Source: a virus. From it: a DNA stretch of 32,669 nucleotides. The notes under the pieces were generated by a model that made no database searches, was not told where the DNA came from, and saw only the letters and a list, made by a program, of their open reading frames with translations. Shown here one piece after another: positions 1-7,526 of this stretch. Positions within the stretch are counted from its first letter, which is position 1; each line of letters starts with the position of its first letter. The position numbers and the translations under genes are program-made. The stretch is from IMG/VR virus record IMGVR_UViG_3300043464_002720, positions 1 to 32,669 of that record; one strand, given 5' to 3'.

Positions 1-1
1 C

Positions 2-202
2 GAGCGCACCGAGGAGGCTTTCTCCACAGAGCACTGGTCTCAAATATCCTCTGTTGGCATTCCTTGGCGGCACACTGCTTCGTGGAATCCGCAGCAGGCT
101 GATCGCATCGCCGCCCTGGAGCAGCGTGTATCAGAGTTGGAAAAAGTTGTCAGTCAAATAATCAAGGGTCCGAACAAACGTCATTCCTTGGGGGCTTTAT
201 GA
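2..202 (+). CDS. C-terminal end of an unidentified protein (5' end outside window)
   Basis: An open frame runs from the window edge to a TGA at 200-202, giving the last 66 residues of a protein whose start lies upstream. The end of the product contains a short heptad-like stretch (ALEQRVSELEKVV), suggesting a C-terminal coiled coil, followed by a basic tail. The next gene starts at 199 with an ATGA overlap, which supports this frame being translated. The family is not recognised. Confidence 0.7.
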   Translation, partial: ERTEEAFSTEHWSQISSVGIPWRHTASWNPQQADRIAALEQRVSELEKVVSQIIKGPNKRHSLGAL

Positions 203-471
203 CATATAGCAGTAGCACCACTGGGGCTATTCGTTGCAGGTATTGCGGGCGCCCAATAGCCAGTCATGACCACATGGACAAGCTGACTTGGGTCAATGGA
301 GAGCCCTTTCACTACCAATGCACGCTTCCTCCGTCTGTTGACAGTACAAGAAGTAGAACGTACACACTAGGCGGCTCAGATCAGTTTGGTTTCTCTCAAA
401 ACATTTCAAAACTTCAACCATGGAAAACCTCCTTTCTCGTCTTTTCTCACGAATTAAGCCAAAGCCTTTGA
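199..471 (+). CDS. Small zinc-finger-like hypothetical protein
   Basis: A 90-residue protein with a Cys-X2-Cys pair near residue 13 (CRYCGRPI), histidines, and a second His/Cys group (FHYQC) near residue 40, which is the pattern of a single small zinc-binding module. Phages often carry such single-finger proteins of unknown role. The second half has no motif I recognise and overlaps the next gene by 52 bases, so its last part may be less constrained. The ATG overlaps the upstream stop (ATGA), consistent with translational coupling. Function unknown. Confidence 0.6.
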   Translation: MTYSSSTTGAIRCRYCGRPIASHDHMDKLTWVNGEPFHYQCTLPPSVDSTRSRTYTLGGSDQFGFSQNISKLQPWKTSFLVFSHELSQSL

Positions 472-716
472 AGGGCGAGCCAAATGACGTCATTACTTTT
501 GGTATTGCTGCTTTTCAAATCAAGAAACCAGTTCTACTTTCAGAGGAAAAGCCTGGGCCGAATGATGTGGACGCCAATGGGTACTGTCTTTATGGTTTCT
601 GGAACAAAGAAGATGATGCCTGGGAGTTCGGCTTACAGAATTGTCCTTATGACGAAGACACTCATTGGCTTCCAGCTTCTTCCGAGGTGACGCCACACAA
701 ACTTTTTAGACCATAG
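420..716 (+). CDS. Hypothetical protein with a DUF551-like C-terminal end
   Basis: A 98-residue soluble protein. The C-terminal THWLPASSEV resembles the conserved end of DUF551-type phage proteins, whose typical ending is HW-x-P-L/P. A similar ending (THWLPHHALP) occurs in the gene at 11665-12162, so this protein probably belongs to the same shuffled phage family. The start ATG at 420 lies inside the previous gene; no better start follows. Role unknown. Confidence 0.6.
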   Translation: MENLLSRLFSRIKPKPLKGEPNDVITFGIAAFQIKKPVLLSEEKPGPNDVDANGYCLYGFWNKEDDAWEFGLQNCPYDEDTHWLPASSEVTPHKLFRP

Positions 717-746
717 ATTTCACTTTGTTTTTTAACGGCTAAACTC

Positions 747-1142
747 ATGAACACAGAGCAACTGATCGTATCTGAGGAACTAAAAGCAAAATGGCGAGAA
801 GAGGCGCCTCGTTACAGAGATGGGGGCGCTGGTCGAGAATCGTGGTTGATTGACAAGGCTGCGAATCAAGGGTTTGAGTGGGGGCGAGAAAGTGTAAGCG
901 AATCCCTAGCTGTAAAGCTCACCTACTTCAAGCGGGGTGGCAAGTTTTACGACAAGGGTGAGTTCAGAGTTCACAAAAGTGTGTCTCTTCTTCAGGTTTG
1001 GGATGACGTGATTCAAAGGAGGGACAGCGGGAATCTGCCTGGGCTGATTGAGGGGGCGGGCAAAGAATTTATCATCTTGGTGAACGTGCCTGGGCATGAT
1101 CACGAGCACCCTCGCTTAATTATGCCAGACGCTAACCACTAA
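747..1142 (+). CDS. Hypothetical phage protein, apparently two-part
   Basis: A 131-residue protein with two apparent parts. Residues about 8-45 (acidic and Trp-containing, with WREEAPRY and GFEWGRES) look like a helical segment common in small phage proteins. Residues about 55-125 contain KLTYFKRGGKFYDKGEF and end in a region rich in hydrophobic strands and histidines (ILVNVPGHDHEHPRL). I recognise the style as phage-typical but cannot name a family. It lies 30 nt after the preceding stop, in a run of small plus-strand genes. Confidence 0.65.
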   Translation: MNTEQLIVSEELKAKWREEAPRYRDGGAGRESWLIDKAANQGFEWGRESVSESLAVKLTYFKRGGKFYDKGEFRVHKSVSLLQVWDDVIQRRDSGNLPGLIEGAGKEFIILVNVPGHDHEHPRLIMPDANH

Positions 1143-1154
1143 GGCAAAATAAAC

Positions 1155-1388
1155 ATGACCGATCCAAGAGAATTGCAAACGATACGGTTTGCTGGCGATT
1201 ATTCGGGTCTAATCAAAGTAATTGGTCCTGACAAAATGTGCTTTGCCGTTGACCCTCAAACACTTGAGCCAGTTTCTCGCAGTGTTTATGATCCATACGC
1301 ATCGCGTTTTCGAGATGGTGCGATAGAGGTGATCAGCACAGCGGAGTGGAGTCGCAGGCGATGGGATATTTCAGAAAATCAACCTTAA
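1155..1388 (+). CDS. Hypothetical protein
   Basis: A 77-residue soluble protein, mixed strand/helix by eye, 12 nt after the upstream stop in the same operon-like run. It has no Cys cluster, membrane segment or recognisable motif. Aromatic and charged residues are spread evenly, as in a small folded domain. Function unknown. Confidence 0.6.
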   Translation: MTDPRELQTIRFAGDYSGLIKVIGPDKMCFAVDPQTLEPVSRSVYDPYASRFRDGAIEVISTAEWSRRRWDISENQP

Positions 1389-1404
1389 TGCTTCAAGAAA
1401 CTCA

Positions 1405-1563
1405 ATGAGTATTTATTTTTACACAAGCAGTTGCATTGCCATGTGGATGCTACTTTCAGTAGCCGACAGGTTTACAACTCATTCTACTGCACTCGTCTTT
1501 TTGTGGCCACTCGTCTGGCCTGTTTATGTGATTCCTGCATTGCTTGAAAATGTCCCAAGTTGA
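1405..1563 (+). CDS. Small membrane protein
   Basis: A 52-residue frame with ATG at 1405. It is strongly hydrophobic, with one segment around residues 9-20 (CIAMWMLLSVA) and a longer one around 29-46 (ALVFLWPLVWPVYVIPAL), so one or two membrane passes are likely. It begins 16 nt after the previous stop and overlaps the following gene, whose ATG is at 1550. A small inner-membrane phage protein (holin-like or superinfection type) is possible, but nothing identifies it. Confidence 0.5.
   Translation: MSIYFYTSSCIAMWMLLSVADRFTTHSTALVFLWPLVWPVYVIPALLENVPS
1544..1563 (+). repeat. Direct repeat covering a translation start, copy 1
   Basis: The 20-nt string TTGAAAATGTyyCAAGyTGA occurs here and again at 1767-1786, with three mismatches. 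Each copy contains the ATG of a gene (1550 and 1773), so the initiation regions of two adjacent genes look duplicated. Confidence 0.6.
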
Positions 1564-1759
1564 TCCGTTTATCAAGGTTTTACTTGTCGGCGGCCCTTGC
1601 GATGGCCTCTCTCTGAGGGCAACACCGTCACACTGGATTTGCGTTCCCGAGTTTAATTGCTTTGGGGAGCTTGAACATGTTTACGAGCGCGTCGCACCTA
1701 ACAGATTTGAATACTGGAAAGTGCGCAGATGCTGCGATCCCCTACCTCCCGTTTATTAG
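1550..1759 (+). CDS. Hypothetical protein, GGPCDG motif
   Basis: A 69-residue protein. The N-terminal hydrophobic strand followed by VGGPCDGLSL resembles a small phage protein family that begins with a (L/V)GGP-x-DG motif; a role is not known for it. I chose the ATG at 1550 over the in-frame TTG at 1544, because ATG is commoner and the same TTGAAAATG context marks the next gene start. It overlaps the 3' end of the small membrane gene by 14 nt. Confidence 0.6.
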   Translation: MSQVDPFIKVLLVGGPCDGLSLRATPSHWICVPEFNCFGELEHVYERVAPNRFEYWKVRRCCDPLPPVY

Positions 1760-1766
1760 AAAGTAT

Positions 1767-1786
1767 TTGAAAATGTTTCAAGCTGA
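1767..1786 (+). repeat. Direct repeat covering a translation start, copy 2
   Basis: Second copy of the repeat at 1544-1563, placed over the ATG of the nucleotidyltransferase gene. Confidence 0.6.
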
Positions 1787-2561
1787 CACTTCCGATTACT
1801 GCACTAAGATAATCACGCGATTGTCCGAAATAGAGCAAGAACATTCTGTTGAAATTCTTTATGCAGCAGAATCTGGCTCAAGGGCCTGGGGTTTTGAATC
1901 CCCCGACTCGGATTACGATGTGCGGTTTATCTACAGACACAAAGAGGAATGGTATCTAAAGGTCATACCAGACAGAGATGTTGTCGAGTATCCAATTGTT
2001 GACGAGTTTGACTACTCTGGCTGGGATGTTAGAAAAGCTCTGTTTTTGCTAAATAAAGGCAATCCAGTGCTTATGGAATGGCTTAGATCCCCAATGATCT
2101 ACAAAGTTAATCTTGATTTCTATCAAGAGCTGTACGAGTTAAGCAAGTCCTGCTTCTCAGAGATAGCATCTGTGTATCATTATATTCACATGGCTAAAAA
2201 GAACTTCAAGGAGTACCTGAAGAGTGATTTGGTCAGAACGAAGAAATACTTTTACGTTCTCCGCCCCGTGCTTGCTTGTATGTGGATCGAGAAGTATCAT
2301 AAATCCCCGCCTATGCCGTTTGCGCAATTGCTGCACGAATGCGATGTGCCAGAAGCGGTACTGAAAGAGATCTTGGTCTTGCTCGAAAGAAAGAAAAGTC
2401 AGAAGGAGCTTGGCAGAGGGATGAGAATTCAAGTAATCAATGATTTCCTTGATGAGAAAATTGCATACTTTGAAACCACTGCTCACGGTTTCAGTCCGGG
2501 GCAAAAAAGAACAATTGAGCCTATCGATCGATTGCTGTGCAAAACTGTAAAAGCTAGATAA
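1773..2561 (+). CDS. Pol-beta-superfamily nucleotidyltransferase (COG3541/RlaP-like)
   Basis: A 262-residue protein. The nucleotidyltransferase active-site pattern is clear: G35-S36-R-A-W-G-F followed by D47-S-D-Y-D49, i.e. GS...DxD, the metal and nucleotide binding core. The GSRAWGF form is typical of the COG3541/RlaP group, found in phages and linked in part to RNA repair. The C-terminal half is helical and rich in aromatic and basic residues, as in this family. A longer frame opens at 1662, but it would overlap the previous gene by 98 nt; the ATG at 1773 begins 13 nt after that gene and sits in the repeated start context. A strong hairpin terminator follows. Substrate unknown; a nucleotide-signal role is possible because a SLOG gene lies convergently downstream. 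Confidence 0.85.
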   Translation: MFQADTSDYCTKIITRLSEIEQEHSVEILYAAESGSRAWGFESPDSDYDVRFIYRHKEEWYLKVIPDRDVVEYPIVDEFDYSGWDVRKALFLLNKGNPVLMEWLRSPMIYKVNLDFYQELYELSKSCFSEIASVYHYIHMAKKNFKEYLKSDLVRTKKYFYVLRPVLACMWIEKYHKSPPMPFAQLLHECDVPEAVLKEILVLLERKKSQKELGRGMRIQVINDFLDEKIAYFETTAHGFSPGQKRTIEPIDRLLCKTVKAR

Positions 2562-2574
2562 CTGCAAACACAAG

Positions 2575-2605
2575 AAAGACCCGAGGGCCGAAGCTCCGGG
2601 TCTTT
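2575..2605 (+). terminator. Rho-independent terminator after the nucleotidyltransferase
   Basis: AAAGACCCG pairs with CGGGTCTTT with a 13-nt interior. The hairpin starts 13 nt after the stop codon of the nucleotidyltransferase. The A-rich left arm and T-rich right arm make it usable in both directions. Confidence 0.75.
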
Positions 2606-2973
2606 CCGTGATTGGCGGAAGTGATCAGCTCCCGGCCCGCCGAAGCAGGACTTAGCCCGATGCAGCGACTAGAAATTTCCGGTCCATGCAGAGCGGGGGT
2701 CACAACCCGGAGATTCCTACTGCCGCGTCTAGCACGGGGTCAGAACCAAAGAAAGGGTTGTGTCGAAGACGGGTAGCTCGAAGTTGGTGAACGAATGCCA
2801 TGGCTAATGACAAACTTTGAATTCACCGGGCGAACATCCGTCTCCATTTCCAGTATTTGCTAGTTTTTCCGGTTGCAACGCTGGCAAACTCCCCGGAAGC
2901 CGCCCAGCCGCCAGGCCAGGTCTTTGTTGCGGCCTACGGCCCAGTAGGGGCTTTGAGTCGCTTTGAGATTCTA
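2606..2973. other. Gene-poor gap with inverted repeats
   Basis: About 370 bases without a convincing gene. It holds an 8-bp perfect inverted repeat, CACAACCC (2701-2708) and GGGTTGTG (2755-2762), enclosing 46 nt that can fold further (CCGCGT/ACGGGG with one mismatch). On the minus strand, beyond the SLOG gene's TGA and an adjacent TAG, the same frame stays open for 36 codons (2863-2970). Open frames covering the gap on either strand look like shadows. It may hold a structured RNA or decayed sequence. Confidence 0.5.
2701..2762. repeat. 8-bp perfect inverted repeat, possible RNA stem
   Basis: Arms CACAACCC and GGGTTGTG pair without mismatch around a 46-nt centre which itself contains complementary segments. 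No T-run follows on either strand, so it is not a simple terminator. Confidence 0.5.
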
Positions 2974-3573
2974 TCACGGATGCTGCCAGCACTGCTCCAT
3001 CACTCTCTGCATGACAACATATTCTCCGTTGATTCCTGACTGCACACCTTGAATTAAATTGCTGTAAAATGAAGAACCAAGATTTATGATTGGCACGCCG
3101 TACTCTTCTGCGATTCTTAAAGCCTGTCCTGTCCCACCTTTTCTCAAACCCATCTCGGTCCATGTAATAACTAAGTCAGCTGGATGATTCAGTTTTGGCC
3201 CAAGTATCTGCATCGCATTTCTTGCCATCAGTTTGCGAGCAAACGGGCTGAGATTGTTGGAGGCGGGATGGAAGCGATCCACGGTCTCCAGGGCCATCTC
3301 CCAGCCTGGAAGCTTCGTGCTGTCGTAGAAGCCGCCAGGGCCCGCTTTGCGCTCGTTGAACCAGTCTCCAGGGAGGAAGATGGCTCGATGCCTGGCGTCC
3401 ATAACGCCCTGCTCGAAGGCGGTGTCTGCCCCATCTGCGCCCCCACTGCGGAGCAGCCAGCCCTCTCGCTCCAGCAGTCCCGCCAGCTTCTTGATGATTG
3501 CAAGTGTCTCGGGGGGCGTCTTTCTTGAACCTATCCCCGCGTAGATCCTTTTGTTATTCATCGCTCCGCTCAT
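2974..3573 (-). CDS. SLOG-fold (DprA/Rossmann-like) nucleotide-binding protein
   Basis: A 199-residue protein with the SLOG/DprA-like Rossmann pattern: an N-terminal strand followed by GIGSRKTP, then LLRSGGADGADTAFE, a central RNAMQILG helix, and a C-terminal GGTGQALRIAEEYGVPIINL segment. Glycine-rich loops of this kind bind nucleotides or nucleotide-derived ligands. Phages often encode such proteins without a proven role. I chose the start at 3573, which makes an ATGA overlap with the upstream membrane gene; ATGs at 3582 and 3561 are alternatives. It forms a minus-strand pair with the 2-TM gene and may work with it as sensor and effector (inference). Confidence 0.8.
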   Translation of the reverse strand: MSGAMNNKRIYAGIGSRKTPPETLAIIKKLAGLLEREGWLLRSGGADGADTAFEQGVMDARHRAIFLPGDWFNERKAGPGGFYDSTKLPGWEMALETVDRFHPASNNLSPFARKLMARNAMQILGPKLNHPADLVITWTEMGLRKGGTGQALRIAEEYGVPIINLGSSFYSNLIQGVQSGINGEYVVMQRVMEQCWQHP

Positions 3574-3860
3574 CGCCCCCACTGACTAAGAAAAAACAGC
3601 CCAGGCAGAGCAAGGACTGTAAAAACAACACCCGTCCATCCCCCTAGTCCATAACTTGCAAGTAGTAGGCCGCCTATTGCAATGATTACAAGACAAAGAA
3701 CTGCAAATATTGCAGCAGCCATGCAAATTGCTTTGAACACATTCACAGCAATAAAAAGAAACTTGTTCGCGTGAGGCCGTAGCTTCATAAGAAATCGCTC
3801 AAGTCCTCGCAGTCTATCAGATTGCGACTTGCTTGCAACAGTTTGAAGATTTTCTGACAT
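3570..3860 (-). CDS. Two-pass membrane protein upstream of the SLOG gene
   Basis: A 96-residue protein: about 38 hydrophilic, basic N-terminal residues, then long hydrophobic stretches around residues 43-69 (AAAIFAVLCLVIIAIGGLLL) and 72-92 (GGWTGVVFTVLALPGLFFL), read as two membrane helices with a short loop. It ends within the start of the SLOG gene (ATGA), so the two are co-translated. The size and topology resemble compact 2-TM effectors that accompany SLOG proteins (SLATT type), but sequence identity to that family cannot be shown here. Its start is divergent from the plus-strand promoter at 3866-3894. Confidence 0.65.
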   Translation of the reverse strand: MSENLQTVASKSQSDRLRGLERFLMKLRPHANKFLFIAVNVFKAICMAAAIFAVLCLVIIAIGGLLLASYGLGGWTGVVFTVLALPGLFFLSQWGR

Positions 3861-3865
3861 GGGGG

Positions 3866-3894
3866 TTGCGCTATGGGACTGTCGGTGCTAGTGT
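3866..3894 (+). promoter_or_regulatory. Sigma70-like promoter for the 3946-9964 operon
   Basis: TTGCGC (3866-3871), an exact 17-nt spacer, and TAGTGT (3889-3894). Transcription would start near 3901, 45 nt before the ATG at 3946. The spacer length and -10 type match other candidate promoters in this window. Confidence 0.6.
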
Positions 3895-3945
3895 TGCGGA
3901 CAGGTCAGGCCACCAGTGGCCCCCTTCCTTCGCAAACACCCCTCG

Positions 3946-4959
3946 ATGAGTCAAATTGTATTAGCAGATACAGAGGTAACAGCTTTAAGCAAATGGGATG
4001 CCATTGCTGCAAACATCGCTATCGCAACGGAAGAGTCTCAAGAGAAAATCTTTGATTACCGCGACAAAAAGCAAAACAAGGAAGCTCGCAGCTGGGTTGC
4101 CAGTCTGCGCAAGCTCAAGGGCGACATTGAACGTGCTCGCAAAGACGCCAAGGCGGTTCACATTCAGCGAGGCAAGGCTGTAGATGAAACAGCGAAACTG
4201 CTTGAAGCTTCTGTTCAGGGGCTGATTGAGCCTCACGAGCAGGAGATCAAAGCCCTGGAGGCAGAAGAAGAGGCTCGCATCAGTATCCACAAGGCCATGC
4301 TTGGCAGAATTGCAACTCTTGCCGAAGGCGTCTCCACTTCCCAAGAGGCGCAGGCTCGGATCAAAGAGCTGAAGGCCATTGATACCTCTAATCTGGAGGA
4401 GTTCTCCACTGCTGGCACCAATCGCAAGCAGGAGGCCCTGGAGAAACTGCAAGCGGCTTTTGACATGCTGCTGGTTCAAGAAGAGCAGCAAGCTGAGCTT
4501 GAAAAGCTTCGCGCTGAAAAAGCTGCTCGCGATGAAGCGGATCGACTTGAGCGAATCAAGCAAGAGGCCATTGAGGCTGATCGTAAAGCTCGTGAGGTCG
4601 AAGCGGCGCGGCAACGCCTTGAGGCCGAGGAGCTTGCAGCAAAAGAGCGAGAGCGCACTCAGGCTGCCTTAATTGCACAGCAAAGGGCCGAAGAGGAGGC
4701 TGAAAGAGCCAAGTTGCTTCTACAGCAGAAAGAGCAGGAAGAGAAAGATCGCGAGGAAGAGCAAGCTCGAATTGAGTGGGAGCGAATTGAAAAAGAGGAA
4801 GCCGATGCTCGTGCTCGTCAAGAGAAAAGAAATCAGCTGATTTCTGAAATAGCTTCTTTTATCGAAAAGATCCCGTCTCCTACGCCCGTGTCAATCGCTA
4901 CTGCAATTGTTGATGAAAGCATTCACGATGCTGTTTTCATCGACTGGTCATTCGCTTAA
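3946..4959 (+). CDS. Long coiled-coil protein
   Basis: A 337-residue, highly charged protein. Residues about 20-150 are helical with scattered hydrophobics. Residues about 175-300 are an almost pure Glu/Arg/Lys/Ala coiled coil (for example RLEAEELAAKERERTQAALI), and the last 35 residues form a small non-coiled tail. Phages often place such proteins (DUF1351-like and similar) near recombination and replication genes, but no catalytic motif is seen. The ATG at 3946 is preferred; a GTG at 3916 is possible. First gene after the promoter at 3866-3894, divergent from the SLOG pair. Confidence 0.75.
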   Translation: MSQIVLADTEVTALSKWDAIAANIAIATEESQEKIFDYRDKKQNKEARSWVASLRKLKGDIERARKDAKAVHIQRGKAVDETAKLLEASVQGLIEPHEQEIKALEAEEEARISIHKAMLGRIATLAEGVSTSQEAQARIKELKAIDTSNLEEFSTAGTNRKQEALEKLQAAFDMLLVQEEQQAELEKLRAEKAARDEADRLERIKQEAIEADRKAREVEAARQRLEAEELAAKERERTQAALIAQQRAEEEAERAKLLLQQKEQEEKDREEEQARIEWERIEKEEADARARQEKRNQLISEIASFIEKIPSPTPVSIATAIVDESIHDAVFIDWSFA

Positions 4960-4995
4960 TTCCATTCAAACCAGTCACACGAATCAACCAATCAA

Positions 4996-7017
4996 ATGAC
5001 AGTCTCCATCGACCGCCCCACGTCTTCTGTTTCCGCCATGCCCGTTGCTGGTGGTTTCCGAGAGTTTGCCATTGCCGTCAACCAGCGGCTCCAGCAACTT
5101 GAGGGCAGCTTTGCCGAGTTCTATAAAGTTGATTGCCCCGAAATCTTTGATTACTATCTGAACGCTTTCCCCGAGGGCACGAACCCCATTTTCCGCGAGC
5201 GTACTGAACACGACTGCCAGTGCTGCAAGCAGTTCATTCGCAATCTAGGGGCGATCATCGCAATCAAGGACGGTCAGATCTACACGGTCTGGCAGGGGCT
5301 GACTGGTATCTCCGACACCTACGCCACTGTTGCAGGGGAGATGGATCGCATTGTGCGAAGCAGCCCCATTCTTTCTGTTTTCCGTACCGGAGAAATAAAC
5401 TTTGGGCACGAGAAAAACTTTGATTCTTATGATGCGATTATTTGGTATCACTTCTACGGCAATACTCCCAGTCGCTGTATCTCTCGTTCGCCGGGCGAAG
5501 ATATTGGCAAGGTCAATTCTGTTCACGATGTATTCAAGCGGGGGCTTGAAATCATCAAGTCTTCTGATCTTGATGAAATCATCACTCTAATTGATGACAA
5601 CCAAATCTATCGGGGCGAAGAGCATCGCAAGTCTGTTGCTGAGTTTCGCTCTCTGAAGCGAGGCTACGAAAGGGCGGAAAACAAAGAGCTTTACGTTTGG
5701 GAGCATGTTGGCAATCCCGCTGCTCGTTTCAAGAACACGGTGATCGGCACACTTGCTGTTGATCTTTCTGAGGGGGCGGAACAAGAGAAAGCCATCAAGA
5801 GCTTTGAAAGTAAAGTTGCCCCGGCAAATTACAAGCGCCCCAAAGCTTTGATCACGCCCCGCATGATCGAAGATGCTGTTGCAACACTCAAGCGCCTTGA
5901 CCTGGAGGATTCAATCAGCCGTCGCTTCGCTTCGATTGAAGACATCAGTGTCAATGACATTATCTTCATCGACAACGATGTGCGGGGCAAGGCAAAGGGC
6001 GGCCTGACCGATCTCTTGATGGAAGAGGTGCGCCCCACCGCTTCTGCACGCAAGGGTGAGGAGATTGGGATTGAGCAGTTCATCGCAATGCGTAGCAAGC
6101 GCATCGAGCTAGTTCTTGAAAACCGTCACCTAAATAACTTTGTAAGTATTACCGCCCCAGCCATTCCTGACTCGCCCTCACTGTTTAAGTGGGACAACGC
6201 TTTTGGTTGGTCTTATGACGGTGATGTTGCTGACTCGATTAAAGAGCGTGTGAAAACTGCTGGTGGCAACATCAATGCACTGCTGCGCTGTTCTCTCGCT
6301 TGGTTCAATTACGACGATCTTGACATTCATTGCATTGATCCTCGCGGAACTCATATTTACTACGGCGCCACAAGAGGTATTCTTGATGTTGACATGAACG
6401 CTGGCTTTAGTCGTTCACGGGAACCTGTCGAGAATTTGAGCTGGAATCAGATTACCGATGGCGAATACAAGATTTACGTCAATAACTTCTGTCGCCGTGA
6501 AACCGCCGATCCAGGTTTTCAGCTTCAGGTTGAATTTGCCGGCAGCATCCATGAATTTTCTTGCGACGCCTCGCCCATGCCTGGTGAGGGGCATCCTGGG
6601 GTTCACTGTCTGACACTTATTGTTGAGGGCGGGGAGCTTGCAGAAATCAAGACTCATGGTAAACTTAGTGGAAGTGCAGCCATTGCACGGGAGAAGTGGG
6701 GCGTAAAAACCAACATGCCAACGAAGGTCAATGTCCTGATGCTCTCCCCCAATCACTGGGAGAATTCAAGCAAGACGGGCAACCGGCACTACTTCTTCAT
6801 TCTCGACAAGTGCCTCAATCCAGAACCTGCAAGGGGGATTTTCAATGAATTTCTGATGAGTTCACTTGAGCAGCATCGCAGAGTGTTCGAGGTGCTTGGA
6901 AACAAAACCAAGTGCCAGCCGAGCAACAATCAACTCTCTGGTGTTGGCTTCTCTTCCACTCGCTCTGACTCCGTGAACGTGATTGCGGATGGGCGACCGT
7001 TTACAATCAAGTTCTGA
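4996..7017 (+). CDS. 673-residue phage protein with a DUF2135 (YfaP-like) domain
   Basis: The largest gene in the window. Residues about 430-530 contain the YfaP/DUF2135 signature: LAWFNYDDLDIHC, then GTHIYYG, LDVDMNAG, PVENLSW, and GEYKIYVNNF, a beta-sandwich module of unknown biochemical role. The N-terminal part has a Cys group (EHDCQCCKQFIRN, about residue 74) inside a motif (FPEGTNPIFRERTEHD) I associate with this phage family. The C-terminal third (KVNVLMLSPNHW, RHYFFIL) is also conserved in such proteins. It is followed by two small genes (7055, 7527) with similar leaders, probably a unit. The leader CAACCAATCAAATGAC resembles that at 20058. Confidence 0.8.
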   Translation: MTVSIDRPTSSVSAMPVAGGFREFAIAVNQRLQQLEGSFAEFYKVDCPEIFDYYLNAFPEGTNPIFRERTEHDCQCCKQFIRNLGAIIAIKDGQIYTVWQGLTGISDTYATVAGEMDRIVRSSPILSVFRTGEINFGHEKNFDSYDAIIWYHFYGNTPSRCISRSPGEDIGKVNSVHDVFKRGLEIIKSSDLDEIITLIDDNQIYRGEEHRKSVAEFRSLKRGYERAENKELYVWEHVGNPAARFKNTVIGTLAVDLSEGAEQEKAIKSFESKVAPANYKRPKALITPRMIEDAVATLKRLDLEDSISRRFASIEDISVNDIIFIDNDVRGKAKGGLTDLLMEEVRPTASARKGEEIGIEQFIAMRSKRIELVLENRHLNNFVSITAPAIPDSPSLFKWDNAFGWSYDGDVADSIKERVKTAGGNINALLRCSLAWFNYDDLDIHCIDPRGTHIYYGATRGILDVDMNAGFSRSREPVENLSWNQITDGEYKIYVNNFCRRETADPGFQLQVEFAGSIHEFSCDASPMPGEGHPGVHCLTLIVEGGELAEIKTHGKLSGSAAIAREKWGVKTNMPTKVNVLMLSPNHWENSSKTGNRHYFFILDKCLNPEPARGIFNEFLMSSLEQHRRVFEVLGNKTKCQPSNNQLSGVGFSSTRSDSVNVIADGRPFTIKF

Positions 7018-7054
7018 TCATCATTCTCAAACACACACCACTCTTTTACGCATC

Positions 7055-7468
7055 ATGTCTGAAGTCAATCTGTTTCTTCTCGCCTCGCGCAAAAAGTTTC
7101 GCTTTTCTTCTGAGCGGGGCGAGCTGACCGTTGAACAGCTCTGGGATATTCCTCTTGCCTCTCGCAGCGGTTTCAGTGTCAACAACATCGCCATCGAGGT
7201 GAACCGCGAGCTGAAGTCCCTGGAGGAGGAGAGCTTCGTGGAGACCTCCAAGAACCCCAGGAGAGACACGCTGAGGGCCATGCTTGAGCTTCTGAAGACC
7301 GTGATCTCCGTGCGCCAGGAAGAGGCTCAGAAGGCCTCTGAGGCTACTGAGCGTGCCACCAAGCGCCAGGCGATCATGGCGGCGATCGAGGCCAAGGAGC
7401 AAGAGGGGCTGCAGTCTGCTTCGCTCGATGATTTGAAGCTGCAGTTGGCTGCTCTTGAGGCTGCCTGA
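7055..7468 (+). CDS. Conserved phage partner of the DUF2135 protein
   Basis: A 137-residue protein. The N-terminal section (KKFRFSSERGELTVEQLWDIPL) is a recognisable conserved phage pattern (K-F-R-F...G-x-LTVE-x-LWD-x-PL) often found beside DUF2135-type proteins. The rest is helical with a likely coiled coil and an EAKEQE-rich end. A longer frame opens at 6983 but would overlap the upstream gene; the ATG at 7055 follows a leader containing CACTCTTTTA. Function unknown; context suggests it works with the 673-residue protein. Confidence 0.75.
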   Translation: MSEVNLFLLASRKKFRFSSERGELTVEQLWDIPLASRSGFSVNNIAIEVNRELKSLEEESFVETSKNPRRDTLRAMLELLKTVISVRQEEAQKASEATERATKRQAIMAAIEAKEQEGLQSASLDDLKLQLAALEAA

Positions 7469-7483
7469 TCTGCGTCACGGCCC

Positions 7484-7506
7484 GCCGGAGCTGCTCTCAA
7501 TCCGGC
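7484..7506 (+). other. Intergenic hairpin, copy 1
   Basis: GCCGGA pairs with TCCGGC around an 11-nt loop, between the 7055 and 7527 genes. A diverged copy with the same flanks (GGCCCGCyGGAGC ... ATCCGGCA) lies at 7914-7930. There is no T-run, so it is more likely a processing or stability element than a terminator. Confidence 0.45.
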
Positions 7507-7526
7507 AATCATCCACTCTTTTAGCT

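Noticed and set aside
2804-3163. 119-codon minus-strand frame over the gap after the SLOG gene
   Set aside because: It overlaps the SLOG gene in another frame, and its product is Arg/Gln/Pro-rich without a motif.
3985-4614. 209-codon minus-strand open frame
   Set aside because: It is antisense to the coiled-coil gene; its Leu/Phe/Ser-rich product is the mirror of Glu/Lys/Ala codons.
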